Of a stretch of 64,000 bases of DNA, positions 48,667 to 57,396 are shown piece by piece. The stretch is from Acidobacteriota bacterium (lineage in GTDB: Bacteria > Acidobacteriota > Thermoanaerobaculia > Multivoradales > Multivoraceae). A program made the translations under genes and the position numbers. Under the pieces are notes generated by a model that worked only from the letters and a program-made list of their open reading frames with translations, did no database searches and was not told the origin of the DNA. Position 1 is the stretch's first letter, and every line of letters starts with the position of its first letter. The stretch covers positions 1 to 64,000 of the forward strand of contig JAPPFP010000017.1 of NCBI GenBank assembly GCA_028877275.1, given 5' to 3'.

Positions 48667-50076
48667 CTATTCCGGAGTTCCAACACTGGTTGGTCGCAGC
48701 AACCAAGTCTGGCGTTCAGCGATTTCTCGTCTCTCGCTACTACTGAATCCCAGGTCTTGAAGTGTCTTCAGCTTCAGTAGTTCCAGTGCAACTTGGCCGG
48801 TCTCGGCGAGCTCCTGGCCTCGGGCTGCCTGCCTCGTCCCGTGCACCGGGCCTTGGTTTCAGAAGGCTCTCAGCTTCTTCCCCCACATTCGGGTATCGAC
48901 ACCCCATTCTTCCAGTCCGAGATCGTCCATCAACAGCGCATACTTCGTTGGGTGCAGCCTCGTGTTGTACCTCTCCAGCAGGTCTCTGAGATCAGCTGCC
49001 GCGACGCACTCGTCAGAACTGTCTACCAGTGACCTCAGATCGGCTAAAGGGGATCTCTTCTCCGTGAGTCCGTCCGCGAACCTGAAGAGCAGACCCACTA
49101 CGATGGCTTCGCAGAAGGAGACTTTGACGGATCCCACCAGTTGGCTCGCGACTTCCCGGTGGTGCTCGTTCAGGTCGAACCAGGCGCTGATGACCTCCGG
49201 CCGCTCAGCGATGTCTTCCAGTCTGAACAACGGCATGCCGTGGCCGATAGCGGGCTTCCCGTGGTAGTGACTGTACATGCTGTGAACGTGAGGTATCTGC
49301 TCTCCGAAAACGGACTTGTACTCCTTAGAGCGATCCCTTCGGGTACCTTTGATCGACCGAACCTGACACTCCTCCGCGTACAGGAACCTCAGCAGATCCC
49401 GAAAAATCTGAGTCGAGCGTTTCAGCTCGCTCAATGGTCGCGGTCGCTCGGACTCCACCACCAAGACGGCGTCCTGGAACACGATTGTCGAGTGGAGGTC
49501 CCTTTCGCCAGCGCCGTACCGCAAGCGGCTCTCAAACCTCAGGGCGACTCCGTCGCCCAGGTCAACTCGCATATCCGGGCACTCGTGACGACCCACAGTC
49601 ACGTGAACGGGTGACTCCTTGAGCATCGCCGTCCCTGTGGTGAAGAGGGCCGGGAAGTCTGAGTATCGGCCCGCTCCCTCCGTCCTGATTGGAGGCACCG
49701 CCCATTGTTCGAGCCAGTCGATCCTCACATGGACCGTGTCCGCGAGCGCCTCTCCTTCTTCGTGGATCAACTCATCGGAGCTGTAGATCAGGTCGCCATG
49801 GACCGCGAGCCTCGCCGTTGCGTAGGGGCCATATGTGGGGTAGGACACGCTCTCCTCGTACAGCCCAGTGGCCAGGACGTAGTGGTCTTTGGCCAGCCTG
49901 CCCACGAGTGTCAACGGTTGCGAGTCTTCCCCGGGGCCGAACATCCCGAACCTCCGGTTACGGTCGTGGATCTCGACGAACGATCGAGGACCTCCTACGA
50001 CCAGTTGCCCCTCGTATGTTCCGCCGCGGGGCGGAAACTCAGAAAAGATGCCGGTTGACCTGCGTACCGCCGCCAT
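48667..50076 (-). pseudogene. ApeA-like HEPN anti-phage protein, interrupted by TGA at the catalytic Arg codon
   Basis: Residues ~8-125 resemble the ApeA N-terminal domain (GTYEGQLVV, then VHVRIDWLEQWAVPP). Residues ~210-405 fit the helical HEPN part (FLYAEECQVRSIKGTR, SFCEAIVVGLLFRFADGL). The ORF track stops at TGA 48861-48859, after KKLRAF. The same frame continues NQGPVHGTRQAARG, then LALELLKL-like helix residues and TLQDLGFSSSERREI, to TAG 48667. Reading TGA as Arg (CGA) gives R-N-Q-G-P-V-H, a perfect HEPN R-N-x4-H motif, and a 469-codon protein. I start at ATG 50076; GTG 50079 is also possible. Abortive-infection RNase activity is expected for the family but would be lost here. Confidence 0.65.
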
Positions 50077-50079
50077 CAC

Positions 50080-50393
50080 TACCTACCCTCCGAAGCACAT
50101 GACCGTGCCGCGTTCAGAGAGTACTCCGAAGCGTGTTCCAAGGGGAGTGTCGTCGGACTTTCGACTAAGCGCAGGGGGGCGCCGTCTTCACGCCCCGCGC
50201 CGCCCGTCCAAGTCGCTGGCCCCGTTTCGTCCACCGCAACGCCGGAACAGTCGCCGTTGGCCCGCGCCGTCCGCTGGCCGACCCAAGACGCGCCTCAGGA
50301 CTCCATGACCTCGCGCCGCATGCGACGCGTGGTCGGGGATACTCTCGGGTTACCCTGTCCGACTAGGCGGACGGGGTCAGGAACGGAGGCTCG
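50080..50393. other. intergenic region with operator-like dyad
   Basis: This 314-bp gap lies between divergent genes. CCCTGTCCG (50353-50361) and CGGACGGGG (50368-50376) form an inverted repeat with one mismatch, just upstream of a GGAGG ribosome binding site for the next gene. Position suggests an operator or a leader hairpin. Nothing else is recognised. Confidence 0.4.
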
Positions 50394-51488
50394 ATGGGAG
50401 ACGAAGTCAGGTTGTGGGTACTTGGCGACAAGCCCGAAGACGCAGCGCCCATCGAGTCGATGGATCAGACCGATGAGCCCGAGCGCGTACTGGAGGACAT
50501 CCTCGTACGTCATCCCGACATGCTCCTACCGGATCTTCAACTCGTTGGCCGGCAGACTTTGACCCGAGTCGGTAATCCTGACCTGCTGGGCGTCGATGCG
50601 GAAGGACGGCTTGTCGTCGTCGAACTGAAGCGGGACAAGCTGACCCGCAAAGCAGTGGCGCAGTTGCTGAACTACGGCTCGCATCTTGACTCGCTCAGCG
50701 ATCAAGAGGTTGTTGCGCTCATCGAGCGTGGCTCCGGCAGTCATGGGATTGAGGCGATAGCGGACTTCGAGGACTGGTACAGCGATCGTGTCGGTCGTCC
50801 ACTGGAGACCCTGCGCCCACTGCGTATGGTCCTGGTTGGCCTCGGTGCTGACGAGGAAGCCAGACGAATCGTGGAGTTTCTGCAGAACCACGGCGTGCGG
50901 ATCGATCTCCTGACCTTCCACGGATTCAGCCACGGAGAGACCACGATTCTGGCGATGAAGGCTGAAGCACCAGACGACGGGAACCGACGAGCTCCGCCAT
51001 CTCGGCCAGCGGTAAGCGAAGAGGACTTGCTGCGCTCACTGCGAGAGCGCGCAGAGGACGGCGGCGTTGCAGCGCTGTGGGACGACGCCTTCAGAGATAT
51101 GCGACAGCACAGCGACACCCACTACGCCAAGAAGAGCGGCATCACTTTCTGCTGCTCGCCGCATCTGGACCTCGGGGGCGCAACCCGGGTTCGCGCTCCG
51201 TTCTCCCTCAATCTGGAGCACGACGGCCGGATTCGCATCACTTACTTTCCCGGGGCCGTACACCTGTGCCCGGACGACTTCGCACAAGCTGACAACGAGA
51301 CCCACTTTTCGCGCCAGCCGCCCTCAAACGCACCGACCACTGGCACAGTGTCCGAGGAGTGGTTCATCGTGCTCGACGAAGAGGGCTGGCATTGGCATCA
51401 GGAGCGACTCTTGTATCTGTGTGACCGGGTGAGCGAAGCCTGGAAGACCGCCGCTATGGGCGATGCCGACTCCGAACCGGGCCGGTAG
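50394..51488 (+). CDS. DUF91/NucS-like nuclease-domain protein
   Basis: A 364-aa protein. Residues ~20-125 carry a PD-(D/E)XK core: LEDILVRHPDMLLPDL, then GNPDLLGVDAEGRLVVVELKRDKL (Asp and E-L-K), followed by AVAQLLNYGSHLDSL, as in the endonuclease NucS/DUF91 family. The C-terminal ~170 residues (GGVAALWDDAFRDMRQ onward) are not recognised and may bind nucleic acid or a partner. GGAGG precedes ATG 50394 closely. It lies next to the ApeA-like gene and other defence debris, so an anti-phage or repair role is plausible. Confidence 0.75.
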   Translation: MGDEVRLWVLGDKPEDAAPIESMDQTDEPERVLEDILVRHPDMLLPDLQLVGRQTLTRVGNPDLLGVDAEGRLVVVELKRDKLTRKAVAQLLNYGSHLDSLSDQEVVALIERGSGSHGIEAIADFEDWYSDRVGRPLETLRPLRMVLVGLGADEEARRIVEFLQNHGVRIDLLTFHGFSHGETTILAMKAEAPDDGNRRAPPSRPAVSEEDLLRSLRERAEDGGVAALWDDAFRDMRQHSDTHYAKKSGITFCCSPHLDLGGATRVRAPFSLNLEHDGRIRITYFPGAVHLCPDDFAQADNETHFSRQPPSNAPTTGTVSEEWFIVLDEEGWHWHQERLLYLCDRVSEAWKTAAMGDADSEPGR

Positions 51489-51557
51489 CTTCGAGTTCCA
51501 GCGACTCTTCGGCCTAGCGGGAGTCCGCTACCTGTGTCGACGAAACGACGGCCGCAC

Positions 51558-51652
51558 TCCTTCCCGCTCAGAATCCGGCGAAGTGTCAGAGAATGCAGGT
51601 ACTTGCGGGACCCGAAGGTCAGGGACTGTCCCCCGATAGAATCCCGCTTACC
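51558..51652 (+). repeat. second dispersed repeat, copy 2
   Basis: CTCCTTCCCGCTCAGAATC...GTCAGGGACTGTCCCCC...ATCCCGC, alignable with 46218-46312 over its whole length by eye. Confidence 0.65.
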
Positions 51653-51819
51653 ATTCGACTTAAGTCGATCCGGTAATGCCCCCTACGCGACCAGTTCAGG
51701 AGTTGGTAGTGCATCAAGGCCACAACCGAACGCGTTGCGGTAGGGGCTAACCGTGCGGGTGTGGGTGAACCTAGCACCCCCCACCGGGAGCGCGATCCTC
51801 GCGGCACCTGCCGGGACCG

Positions 51820-51975
51820 ACGTTTGCGACTCAGGCGCTCGACGAGGGAGTGGACGTGGCGACGGTCGCCCGACTTCATGGGGCAGGCGAGCCTCGACAC
51901 GACCTGGTGCTACGACCGCCGCGGAGAGCAGGCCAAGCGAGAACGCCATGGCCGCAATCTCCGTGCCCTAGGTGC
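51820..51975 (+). pseudogene. frameshifted 3' fragment of a tyrosine recombinase/integrase gene
   Basis: The frame reads FATQALDEGVDVATVARL; after one extra base (C at 51877) it continues MGQASLDTTWCYDRRGEQAKRE. Together these give the C-terminal end of a phage-type integrase: the G-(H/Q)-x-S-L-x-T-T-x-x-Y box with the nucleophilic Tyr. Everything upstream, including the Arg-His catalytic part, is absent. It marks past mobile-element activity beside nirK. Confidence 0.65.
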
Positions 51976-52108
51976 GGACGGGGAACGGCGAGTGGCGCCG
52001 CTTGTGCATGCCGACCTTGAAGCGGGCGCGTGCTGGCGGTGGCGGGCGGCGAACCGGCCCGCACGCGATGCTTCGCGTTGGTAGGCTGTGCGAGGCTAGG
52101 GAGAAGTG

Positions 52109-53221
52109 ATGATGTCGAAGATCAGCAGACGGGGATTCCTTGTGGCGAGTGGCCCGTTGACCGTTCTCTCTAAGGTGACCGGACCGGTGGCTGCGGCCGC
52201 TACGCCCGCTCGGTCCGATGTGGACGAACTGCCGCGAGTTCGGCAACAACTCGTCGATCCGCCCTTTGTTCCGGATCACAACCAGGTCGCCGAGGGTGAG
52301 CCGAAGATCGTCGAGGTCGAGATGGTCATTCAGGAGGGCAGGCGGGTGATCGATGACGAGGGAACCGAGATTCATGCGCTCACCTTCAACGGCTCGGTCC
52401 CCGGGCCGTTGATCGTCTGTCACGAAGGCGACTACGTCGAACTCACGCTGGAGAATCCTTCCGGCAATCGCCTACGGCACAACATCGACTTCCATGCATC
52501 GACAGGCGCGCTTGGCGGCGGCGCCCTGACGCAAGTCCGGCCCGGCGAGAAGGTTGTGTTGCGGTGGAAGGCAACCAGGCCGGGCACGTTCATCTATCAC
52601 TGTGCACCGGGCGGTTCGATGACTCCGTACCACGTCGTCTCGGGAATGAACGGTGCCGTGATGGTGCTGCCCCGGGCCGGTCTGGAGGATCGTGACGGCA
52701 GCGCCATCCGCTACGACAAGGCGTACTACATCGGCGAGCAGGACTACTACGTACCGCGAGATGCCAACGGCAACTTCACGAGGGATGGCGCCGCTGGGAT
52801 CGTTGACACGCTCAAGTCGATGCGGACGCTCACCCCCTCGCACGTCGTGTTCAACGGTCGGTCGGGCGCGCTGACCGGGGATGATGCCATGACAGCGCGG
52901 GTTGGAGAGACCGTTTTGTTCATTCACTCCCAAGCCAACAGGGACTCGAGACCGCACCTGATCGGTGGGCACGGGGACTATGTCTGGGAGCGGGGCTCCT
53001 TCGCCGATCCGCCGGCTCACGGACTCGAAACCTGGTTCATCCGCGGAGGATCGGCCGGAGCGGCGATCTACACGTTCCGTCAGCCCGGTCTCTATGTGTA
53101 CCTCAACCACAACCTGATCGAAGCGGTCGAACTGGGCGCGCTGGCCCACGTGAGGGTCGAAGGCGAATGGGACGATGACCTGATGACGCAGGTGACGCCT
53201 CCCAGCCCGATTGGCGGATAG
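52109..53221 (+). CDS. nirK: copper-containing nitrite reductase
   Basis: Periplasmic enzyme reducing nitrite to nitric oxide. The 370-aa protein has a Tat signal ([10 protein letters not shown]). Copper ligands follow the NirK pattern: HNIDFHA gives type 1 His124, catalytic Asp127 and type 2 His129; FIYHCAPGG gives type 2 His164 and type 1 Cys165; YHVVSGMNG gives type 1 His175 and Met180. [12 protein letters not shown] holds the catalytic His, and YLNHNLIEA the last type 2 His. GGGAG precedes the GTG-ATG-ATG start cluster; I use ATG 52109. No nor, nos or maturation genes are in the window. Confidence 0.93.
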   Translation: MMSKISRRGFLVASGPLTVLSKVTGPVAAAATPARSDVDELPRVRQQLVDPPFVPDHNQVAEGEPKIVEVEMVIQEGRRVIDDEGTEIHALTFNGSVPGPLIVCHEGDYVELTLENPSGNRLRHNIDFHASTGALGGGALTQVRPGEKVVLRWKATRPGTFIYHCAPGGSMTPYHVVSGMNGAVMVLPRAGLEDRDGSAIRYDKAYYIGEQDYYVPRDANGNFTRDGAAGIVDTLKSMRTLTPSHVVFNGRSGALTGDDAMTARVGETVLFIHSQANRDSRPHLIGGHGDYVWERGSFADPPAHGLETWFIRGGSAGAAIYTFRQPGLYVYLNHNLIEAVELGALAHVRVEGEWDDDLMTQVTPPSPIGG

Positions 53222-53410
53222 CTGGCGTAGCGCGGAGTGCCGTCAGGCGCTCCGGAACCGGCAGGATGGACTCCTGCACGGCGAGCGGTCCGGCGCAGTC
53301 AGGGCAGCACGTCGCGCCGGTCGCGTCGCTCAGGAGCCGGCTCAGGCTGGCCAGATGGTGCGTAGGCCGCGATCACGCGGTCCCCGTCGCTCAGGGGCCG
53401 GGTCGGGCGC
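53222..53410. other. intergenic, nothing recognised
   Basis: About 190 bp between the convergent nirK and the small coiled-coil gene. It is GC-rich, with short repeated CGTCGCTCAGG motifs at 53322 and 53387. No gene or clear hairpin terminator is seen. Confidence 0.4.
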
Positions 53411-53656
53411 TCACGGCAACAGCCGCAGCAAGGCGACCACTGCGCCGACAATCACGCCGGTCTGAATCAGTAGAACGCGCAGAAGCCGCCGTTCCAGGTC
53501 GGCCAACTCGGCGCGCAGCTTCAAGTCCAGGTGCTCGCGGGTAACCAGGTCGCCTACGGCTTCGTCGATAACGTGGGCATGGGCGTCGGCCTGCCGGTCC
53601 GGGACTCCAGCCTCGGTCAACGTCCGGGCCGTGCCCAGCGTGTCGGTTGCGCTCAC
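53411..53656 (-). CDS. small coiled-coil membrane protein (DUF1640/CCDC90-like)
   Basis: An 81-aa protein starting at GTG 53656 with GGAAGG 4-5 nt upstream; the track start at 53725 lies inside the preceding gene. It reads TLTEAGVPDRQADAHAHVI, VTREHLDLKLRAEL (coiled coil), then a C-terminal membrane helix (LLIQTGVIVGAVVALLRLL). This head-coil-TM plan is common in small DUF1640-type proteins of unknown function. A degenerate paralogue lies at 57099-57392. Its GTG overlaps the upstream ORF's stop (GTGA). Confidence 0.7.
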   Translation of the reverse strand: MSATDTLGTARTLTEAGVPDRQADAHAHVIDEAVGDLVTREHLDLKLRAELADLERRLLRVLLIQTGVIVGAVVALLRLLP

Positions 53657-54318
53657 GATGCCTTCCGCCGTCGGTCGGTGCGTTCGCTCGATCCCAGGCC
53701 GCGGCGGCTCAGTCCGCCTAGCCACTCAGCGAGCGTCTTGTCTGCGCGTGCGGCTGCGGCCTCCGCTCGCTTCCGCCAGCTGGCCGGGACTTGACGGTCC
53801 AAGCCTCCGGGTGGTGCATGTTCGTACGTCTTGTCCGGGCGCCGCCGCAGTTGTAGCGCAACGCCTCGGCTACCGCCTGAACACGCCCGCCAGCCAACGC
53901 GACAGCGGCAACCACGACCAGGACGAAGGCCGCGGCCCAGATGAGTCCGCCAGCACCGCGACCAGAAGCCCGGCGAGCAGGAACACTGTCCCCGTAGAGC
54001 GTTCCGTCCATCATGCCCTCGTACATGGTGAGGGAATGCGGGGTCGCCCGCCGAAGTCGACGCGCCGCCTCGCTGCTTCTCAACTTCCAACCGCCGGTAG
54101 GAGCACGACGGTCGACCCCGCGAAGCTGCGCTAGCTGGCGGCCTTCTACGGATCGGCGTAGCGACGTTTCGCCCCAGGCCGAGCGCGACCTGTTCCGGGG
54201 TCGCGTCGCCGTAGATCGGATGACCGCTGGTAGCGGCTTCGTCCGCCCGCTGCCGTCGCCGTTCGCGGCGCTCGTCCTCGCGGGCGCGAGCCTCTCTTAG
54301 TAGTTGCCGCTCGGCCAT
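53653..54318 (-). CDS. uncertain ORF, two protein-like ends joined by a shadow
   Basis: A 221-aa frame whose N-terminus (AERQLLREARAREDERRERRRQ, then a segment HPIYGDATPEQVALGLG) and C-terminus (VPASWRKRAEAAAARADKTLAEWLGGL) look protein-like. The middle is the shadow of the membrane-protein frame at 53718-54011. It may be two separate short genes: a basic coil protein starting at 54318, and a ~50-aa RHH-like protein starting near TTG 53799. The C-terminal part overlaps the next gene's start (GTGA). No function can be named. Confidence 0.35.
   Translation of the reverse strand: MAERQLLREARAREDERRERRRQRADEAATSGHPIYGDATPEQVALGLGRNVATPIRRRPPASAASRGRPSCSYRRLEVEKQRGGASTSAGDPAFPHHVRGHDGRNALRGQCSCSPGFWSRCWRTHLGRGLRPGRGCRCRVGWRACSGGSRGVALQLRRRPDKTYEHAPPGGLDRQVPASWRKRAEAAAARADKTLAEWLGGLSRRGLGSSERTDRRRKAS
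53718..54011 (-). CDS. small single-pass membrane protein, unknown
   Basis: A 97-aa frame starting at ATG 54011 (GAGGG upstream; ATG 54014 and 54026 are also possible). Residues ~18-40 are a strong membrane helix (GLIWAAAFVLVVVAAVALAGG), followed by VQAVAEALRYNCGGAR and a basic tail. Its last ~100 nt overlap the C-terminal part of the 53653-54318 frame. It is not recognised as any family. Confidence 0.45.
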   Translation of the reverse strand: MDGTLYGDSVPARRASGRGAGGLIWAAAFVLVVVAAVALAGGRVQAVAEALRYNCGGARTRRTNMHHPEAWTVKSRPAGGSERRPQPHAQTRRSLSG

Positions 54319-54359
54319 CGACCGTCCTCCGTCTCAGTTCGACCGTAACACAGGACGGA

Positions 54360-55106
54360 CTAGCCTAGAGCCAGTTCCCGTGGATAAGGCCGCGCTTCTA
54401 GCACCAGTACTTGGTTCAGGCGCGGGCGGTGGACTGCGGAGGGGACAAGCGGCATGAACCGCAGAGCGTTAGTGGCTCTTGCTTTGGCTCTCGCGAGACG
54501 ACCTTTCCAACTGCGGTGGAGGCGCAGAGCCTGGTTTGCTTCACCGGCGACGCCGGGGCCGACCGGCAAGCTAGGGTCGCCGACGTCAACCTCCCAGAAC
54601 AGGCCGAGGGCGTACTCGACAACGCGGTGGACCCCTTCCTCTTCCGGCCGCAGGAGCAAGAGCAGGCGAACGCCGTCCGCGAGCATCGGCAGGCCCAGGA
54701 TCCAGAAGGCGAACCCGTCATCGTCGACGCCGCCGGGTTGCTGAACGATGATCGTCGTGCCGCCAACCGCGCCCTTCAGCACTTCCTCGATGTCGAGGAC
54801 GTAGTTCGTCGCCGGCCGGCCCCGATGCTCTTCCGGTCCCGCGGACCGGACCACGCCGAAGACGATGAGCGCCGACCGGTTCACCATGCTCTCGTCCGTC
54901 GGCATGATGTAGACGATGGCGCTCGCGGATGTCGCGTGAAGTGCTGCGACCGCCAGCGGCAGCAGGCTGATCCGCCCAGCCAACCGGAGGCGGCCGAGAC
55001 TGCGCGGTCGCGACCCCGTGGCGAGGTCTGACCGGGGTTGCCGCGCTCGCTCCCTTACTTCGTGGCTCTGCTTTCGCGGCGGAGCGTCCCCGCTCCCAGG
55101 GCTCAT
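54360..55106 (-). CDS. hypothetical secreted protein
   Basis: A 248-aa protein starting at ATG 55106, overlapping the stop of the upstream gene (ATGA); the track's longer form is a shadow. A hydrophobic stretch LLPLAVAALHATSASA near residue 50 suggests a signal peptide after an unusually long basic lead, so the real start may be further in. The core ESMVNRSALIVFGVVRSAGP, TNYVLDIEEVLKGAVGG and LADGVRLLLLLRPEEEG resembles small secreted beta-rich proteins of unknown function in uncultured bacteria. The last ~70 residues look compositionally different and may follow a frameshift. Confidence 0.6.
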   Translation of the reverse strand: MSPGSGDAPPRKQSHEVRERARQPRSDLATGSRPRSLGRLRLAGRISLLPLAVAALHATSASAIVYIMPTDESMVNRSALIVFGVVRSAGPEEHRGRPATNYVLDIEEVLKGAVGGTTIIVQQPGGVDDDGFAFWILGLPMLADGVRLLLLLRPEEEGVHRVVEYALGLFWEVDVGDPSLPVGPGVAGEANQALRLHRSWKGRLARAKARATNALRFMPLVPSAVHRPRLNQVLVLEARPYPRELALG

Positions 55107-56869
55107 CTTCTGGTTTCCAGCCAGGCCCCTTCCGTGACCGTTCTCCCTTCGATCCGGCAAGTGCTCGCGCCGCAGGTGTATCTGTAGGGAAGCCTCTCGA
55201 CGAAACCGTTCCGCTGACATTGCACGTTTGTCTTGCCACCGGAGGTACCGAAGGAGCACGCCGAGAGCGCGCCGTTGAAACTCCACGAATCGAAGGGCAA
55301 CGTCTCAATGACATCGCCCACGTTGTACCTCGCGCCCGAGCCGCCGCCGTCCGACACGGTGATGCGCGCCGCCGTGGAGCAGTTGTTGCCAGTGTTCGAT
55401 TCGCCCGGCACGGAGTCGACGCAGGCCCCGTAGTAGTACGTTCCCGCGCTGGACGGTGCGGTCAGGCTGATCGACTCGGAACTCGAACCCGAGGCGGAAA
55501 GCGCGCTGACAGCGTCCGTGCCGATCTGTGTGTCCGAGATGCTGATGCGCGAGTCGGACGAACGGTAGTAGCGAAGCGTGGTCGACGCGGACCGACCGTC
55601 GCCCTGGTTGCGCACGGTGGCCCGAAGCGTGAATCTGCCACCCGCGCTCGGGCTGCCGTCGCTGACCGAAGGGCTCGACACGACGAGATCGGGAACCGAC
55701 GTATCGTCTTCGTCTCCCTCGTCGTCCTCGTCGTCGTCTCCTTCGTCCGAGCACTGGAAGGCGCGGTTGTCGCTCCTGCTCGATGCTGTCTGGCCTTGCC
55801 TGTTGCTGTGCGTCCACCGCTTGCCGTTCGGGCCCGTTACCCAGAGGTTGAACTCCAGGGTCGTGACCGGCGCCACGAAGACCCAGCGATGGCCGTTGTG
55901 GGCGCAGCCGTCGAGCACCTTGACGAGCGCCTCCGCGTTCTCCCGATCGAAGAACCACAGGATTCCTGACTGGCTGGAAGCCCAGACGCCGGACTTAGCC
56001 TGGCCCACTTGCCCATCGGGCGTGCGGTAGCACATGCTGACCCCATAGCCACCGTCGAACCGGAGCGCCGTCGTTGTCGGCGTGCAGCCCGAGGTTGGAG
56101 GTGGCGGCTCAGGGTCCGGGTCGGGCGTAGTCCCTCCGTGATCGACGCCCAGGCGAATGAAGTAGGCCGTGACTTCATTATCGGCGTTCCATGAACCCCA
56201 ACTGCCTCCCGATGAGGATCGGGCGCGCCAGAAGTTCCGCGTACCTCCCGGACCGTTGCGATCTTCGACGAAGACCTTCCCGGTGGAGTTCTGCCACCGG
56301 ACGCTCAGCCAGGTGTCGCCGCTCCCGAGTCGCTGGCGCGTGATGTCACCTCGGTTGACATTGACGCAGGTCCACCGGGCTCTGGCCAAGCCGGAGGCCG
56401 TCGCCGAGTACGAGGCCAACTGGTTTCCGGGCCGTCCGCCGGAATCGCGGTAGAAGGTCAGCACGAACGACACGTTCGCGTTGTCGTCATCCTGGGGTCT
56501 GCCGAAACACGCCGTCGCGGAGGTGACGGTCCCGGCACGGGGCAACCGGAATCGTTGGGCGTACTCCTGCTCGTATGCGTCCCCGACGTTGGTGAACTCT
56601 TCCGCGGTGCCGTCGTCGTACTTGTACTCCGTCGTGGCCGCAGAGGCGACTCGGGTGGGGTCGGAAACCGCCGCTTCGACCAGCGAGATGTCACCAGCCT
56701 CATGGAACACCACGTCACTGACGGACCCCTTGAGGAAGACGTGTTCGCCCAGGGCGCCGAGCGGTTCCTCCGAGGCCAACAGATCCCGTCCCTGCTGAGC
56801 GGCGAGAGGCGCCGCCGCAACCAAGGCGAAAATGGGCAGGACGAGGTGTAGTCGAGGCGGTCGGTTCAT
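55103..56869 (-). CDS. secreted protein with CARDB domain
   Basis: A 588-aa exported protein (signal LVLPIFALVAAAPLAAQ). Residues ~85-245 form a beta-rich domain (FRLPRAGTVTSATACFG, WLSVRWQNSTGKVFVEDRN). A Pro-rich linker (PDPDPEPPPP) is followed by a domain around 265-375 (YGVSMCYRTPDGQVG, SGILWFFDRENAEALVKVLDGC). A long acidic Asp/Glu linker (EGDDDEDDEGDEDD) precedes a CARDB-type Ig-like domain at ~395-505 (VPDLVVSSPSVSDGSPSAGG, NTGNNCSTAARITV). It is likely extracellular or adhesive. First gene of a two-gene unit with the overlapping downstream gene. Confidence 0.8.
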   Translation of the reverse strand: MNRPPRLHLVLPIFALVAAAPLAAQQGRDLLASEEPLGALGEHVFLKGSVSDVVFHEAGDISLVEAAVSDPTRVASAATTEYKYDDGTAEEFTNVGDAYEQEYAQRFRLPRAGTVTSATACFGRPQDDDNANVSFVLTFYRDSGGRPGNQLASYSATASGLARARWTCVNVNRGDITRQRLGSGDTWLSVRWQNSTGKVFVEDRNGPGGTRNFWRARSSSGGSWGSWNADNEVTAYFIRLGVDHGGTTPDPDPEPPPPTSGCTPTTTALRFDGGYGVSMCYRTPDGQVGQAKSGVWASSQSGILWFFDRENAEALVKVLDGCAHNGHRWVFVAPVTTLEFNLWVTGPNGKRWTHSNRQGQTASSRSDNRAFQCSDEGDDDEDDEGDEDDTSVPDLVVSSPSVSDGSPSAGGRFTLRATVRNQGDGRSASTTLRYYRSSDSRISISDTQIGTDAVSALSASGSSSESISLTAPSSAGTYYYGACVDSVPGESNTGNNCSTAARITVSDGGGSGARYNVGDVIETLPFDSWSFNGALSACSFGTSGGKTNVQCQRNGFVERLPYRYTCGASTCRIEGRTVTEGAWLETRR

Positions 56870-57090
56870 CTTCGTCTACCTTTCTGGTAACGGATCGGGT
56901 CGCGATCGCCGTTCGATACGTCGAGGACATCCCCGCCGGGTCCCTGCCGGCGTCGTCGGCGCAACCGTCCCGAGCAGCCTTGGCGAAACCGGGGCGCCGG
57001 AAGCGGACAGACCGTCGCTGCCGCGGCGGGCTCCGAGGCGTGCTCGGTGCGCAGAGACGCCCAGCGAGATGGGTGGCTGCCGCGTCGACA

Positions 57091-57117
57091 GAATCTGACT
57101 AGGCGGGTGTCAGATTC
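57091..57117. other. 9-bp inverted repeat at the 3' end of a degenerate gene
   Basis: GAATCTGAC, 9 nt, GTCAGATTC. It overlaps the end of the degenerate small gene and could be a terminator or a transposon end. Confidence 0.45.
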
Positions 57118-57392
57118 GGGGGGGCGCCGCGTTCATCGGCAGTGTTGGTTCTTTGTTCCACCGCGATCACCAAACCTGAGAAGTGTACAGCAGGCGGTAG
57201 GAGATCTGCGCGGAGTTCCGCGAGTCGGGCGTCGAAGTACTCCTGGGTGACCAGGTGGTCGGCGGCATCGTCGATAGCCCGGGCTTGAGCCGCAGCCTGG
57301 CGGTCGTCGACTCCAGCCTCGCGTAGCGTCTCCCCAGTGCGGAGGGTTCGCTGCTTACCACCCGGAACGCGATGAAGTTCCTGTAACGTCAA
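57099..57392 (-). pseudogene. degenerate paralogue of the small DUF1640-like protein
   Basis: The frame reads TLREAGVDDRQAAAQARAI and then LVTQEYFDARLAELRADL, aligning well with the gene at 53411-53656. The membrane helix is lost: after RADL the sequence changes character (LPPAVHFSGLVIAVEQRTN). It is probably truncated by the insertion or recombination that brought in the following repeat. Confidence 0.55.
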
Positions 57393-57396
57393 CCAC

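Larger units (their letters stand above)
51489..52108. other. repeat and recombinase remnant region before nirK
   Basis: About 620 bp without an intact gene. It holds copy 2 of the second dispersed repeat (51558-51652) and a frameshifted 3' piece of a tyrosine recombinase gene (51820-51975). The remainder up to the nirK ribosome binding site shows nothing recognisable. Confidence 0.6.

Noticed and set aside
48859-48861. General reassignment of TGA to an amino acid
   Set aside because: TGA is the normal stop of many genes here (dnaA, gyrB, thrA, asd, rodA and others), so readthrough would have to be local; no recoding hairpin was identified.
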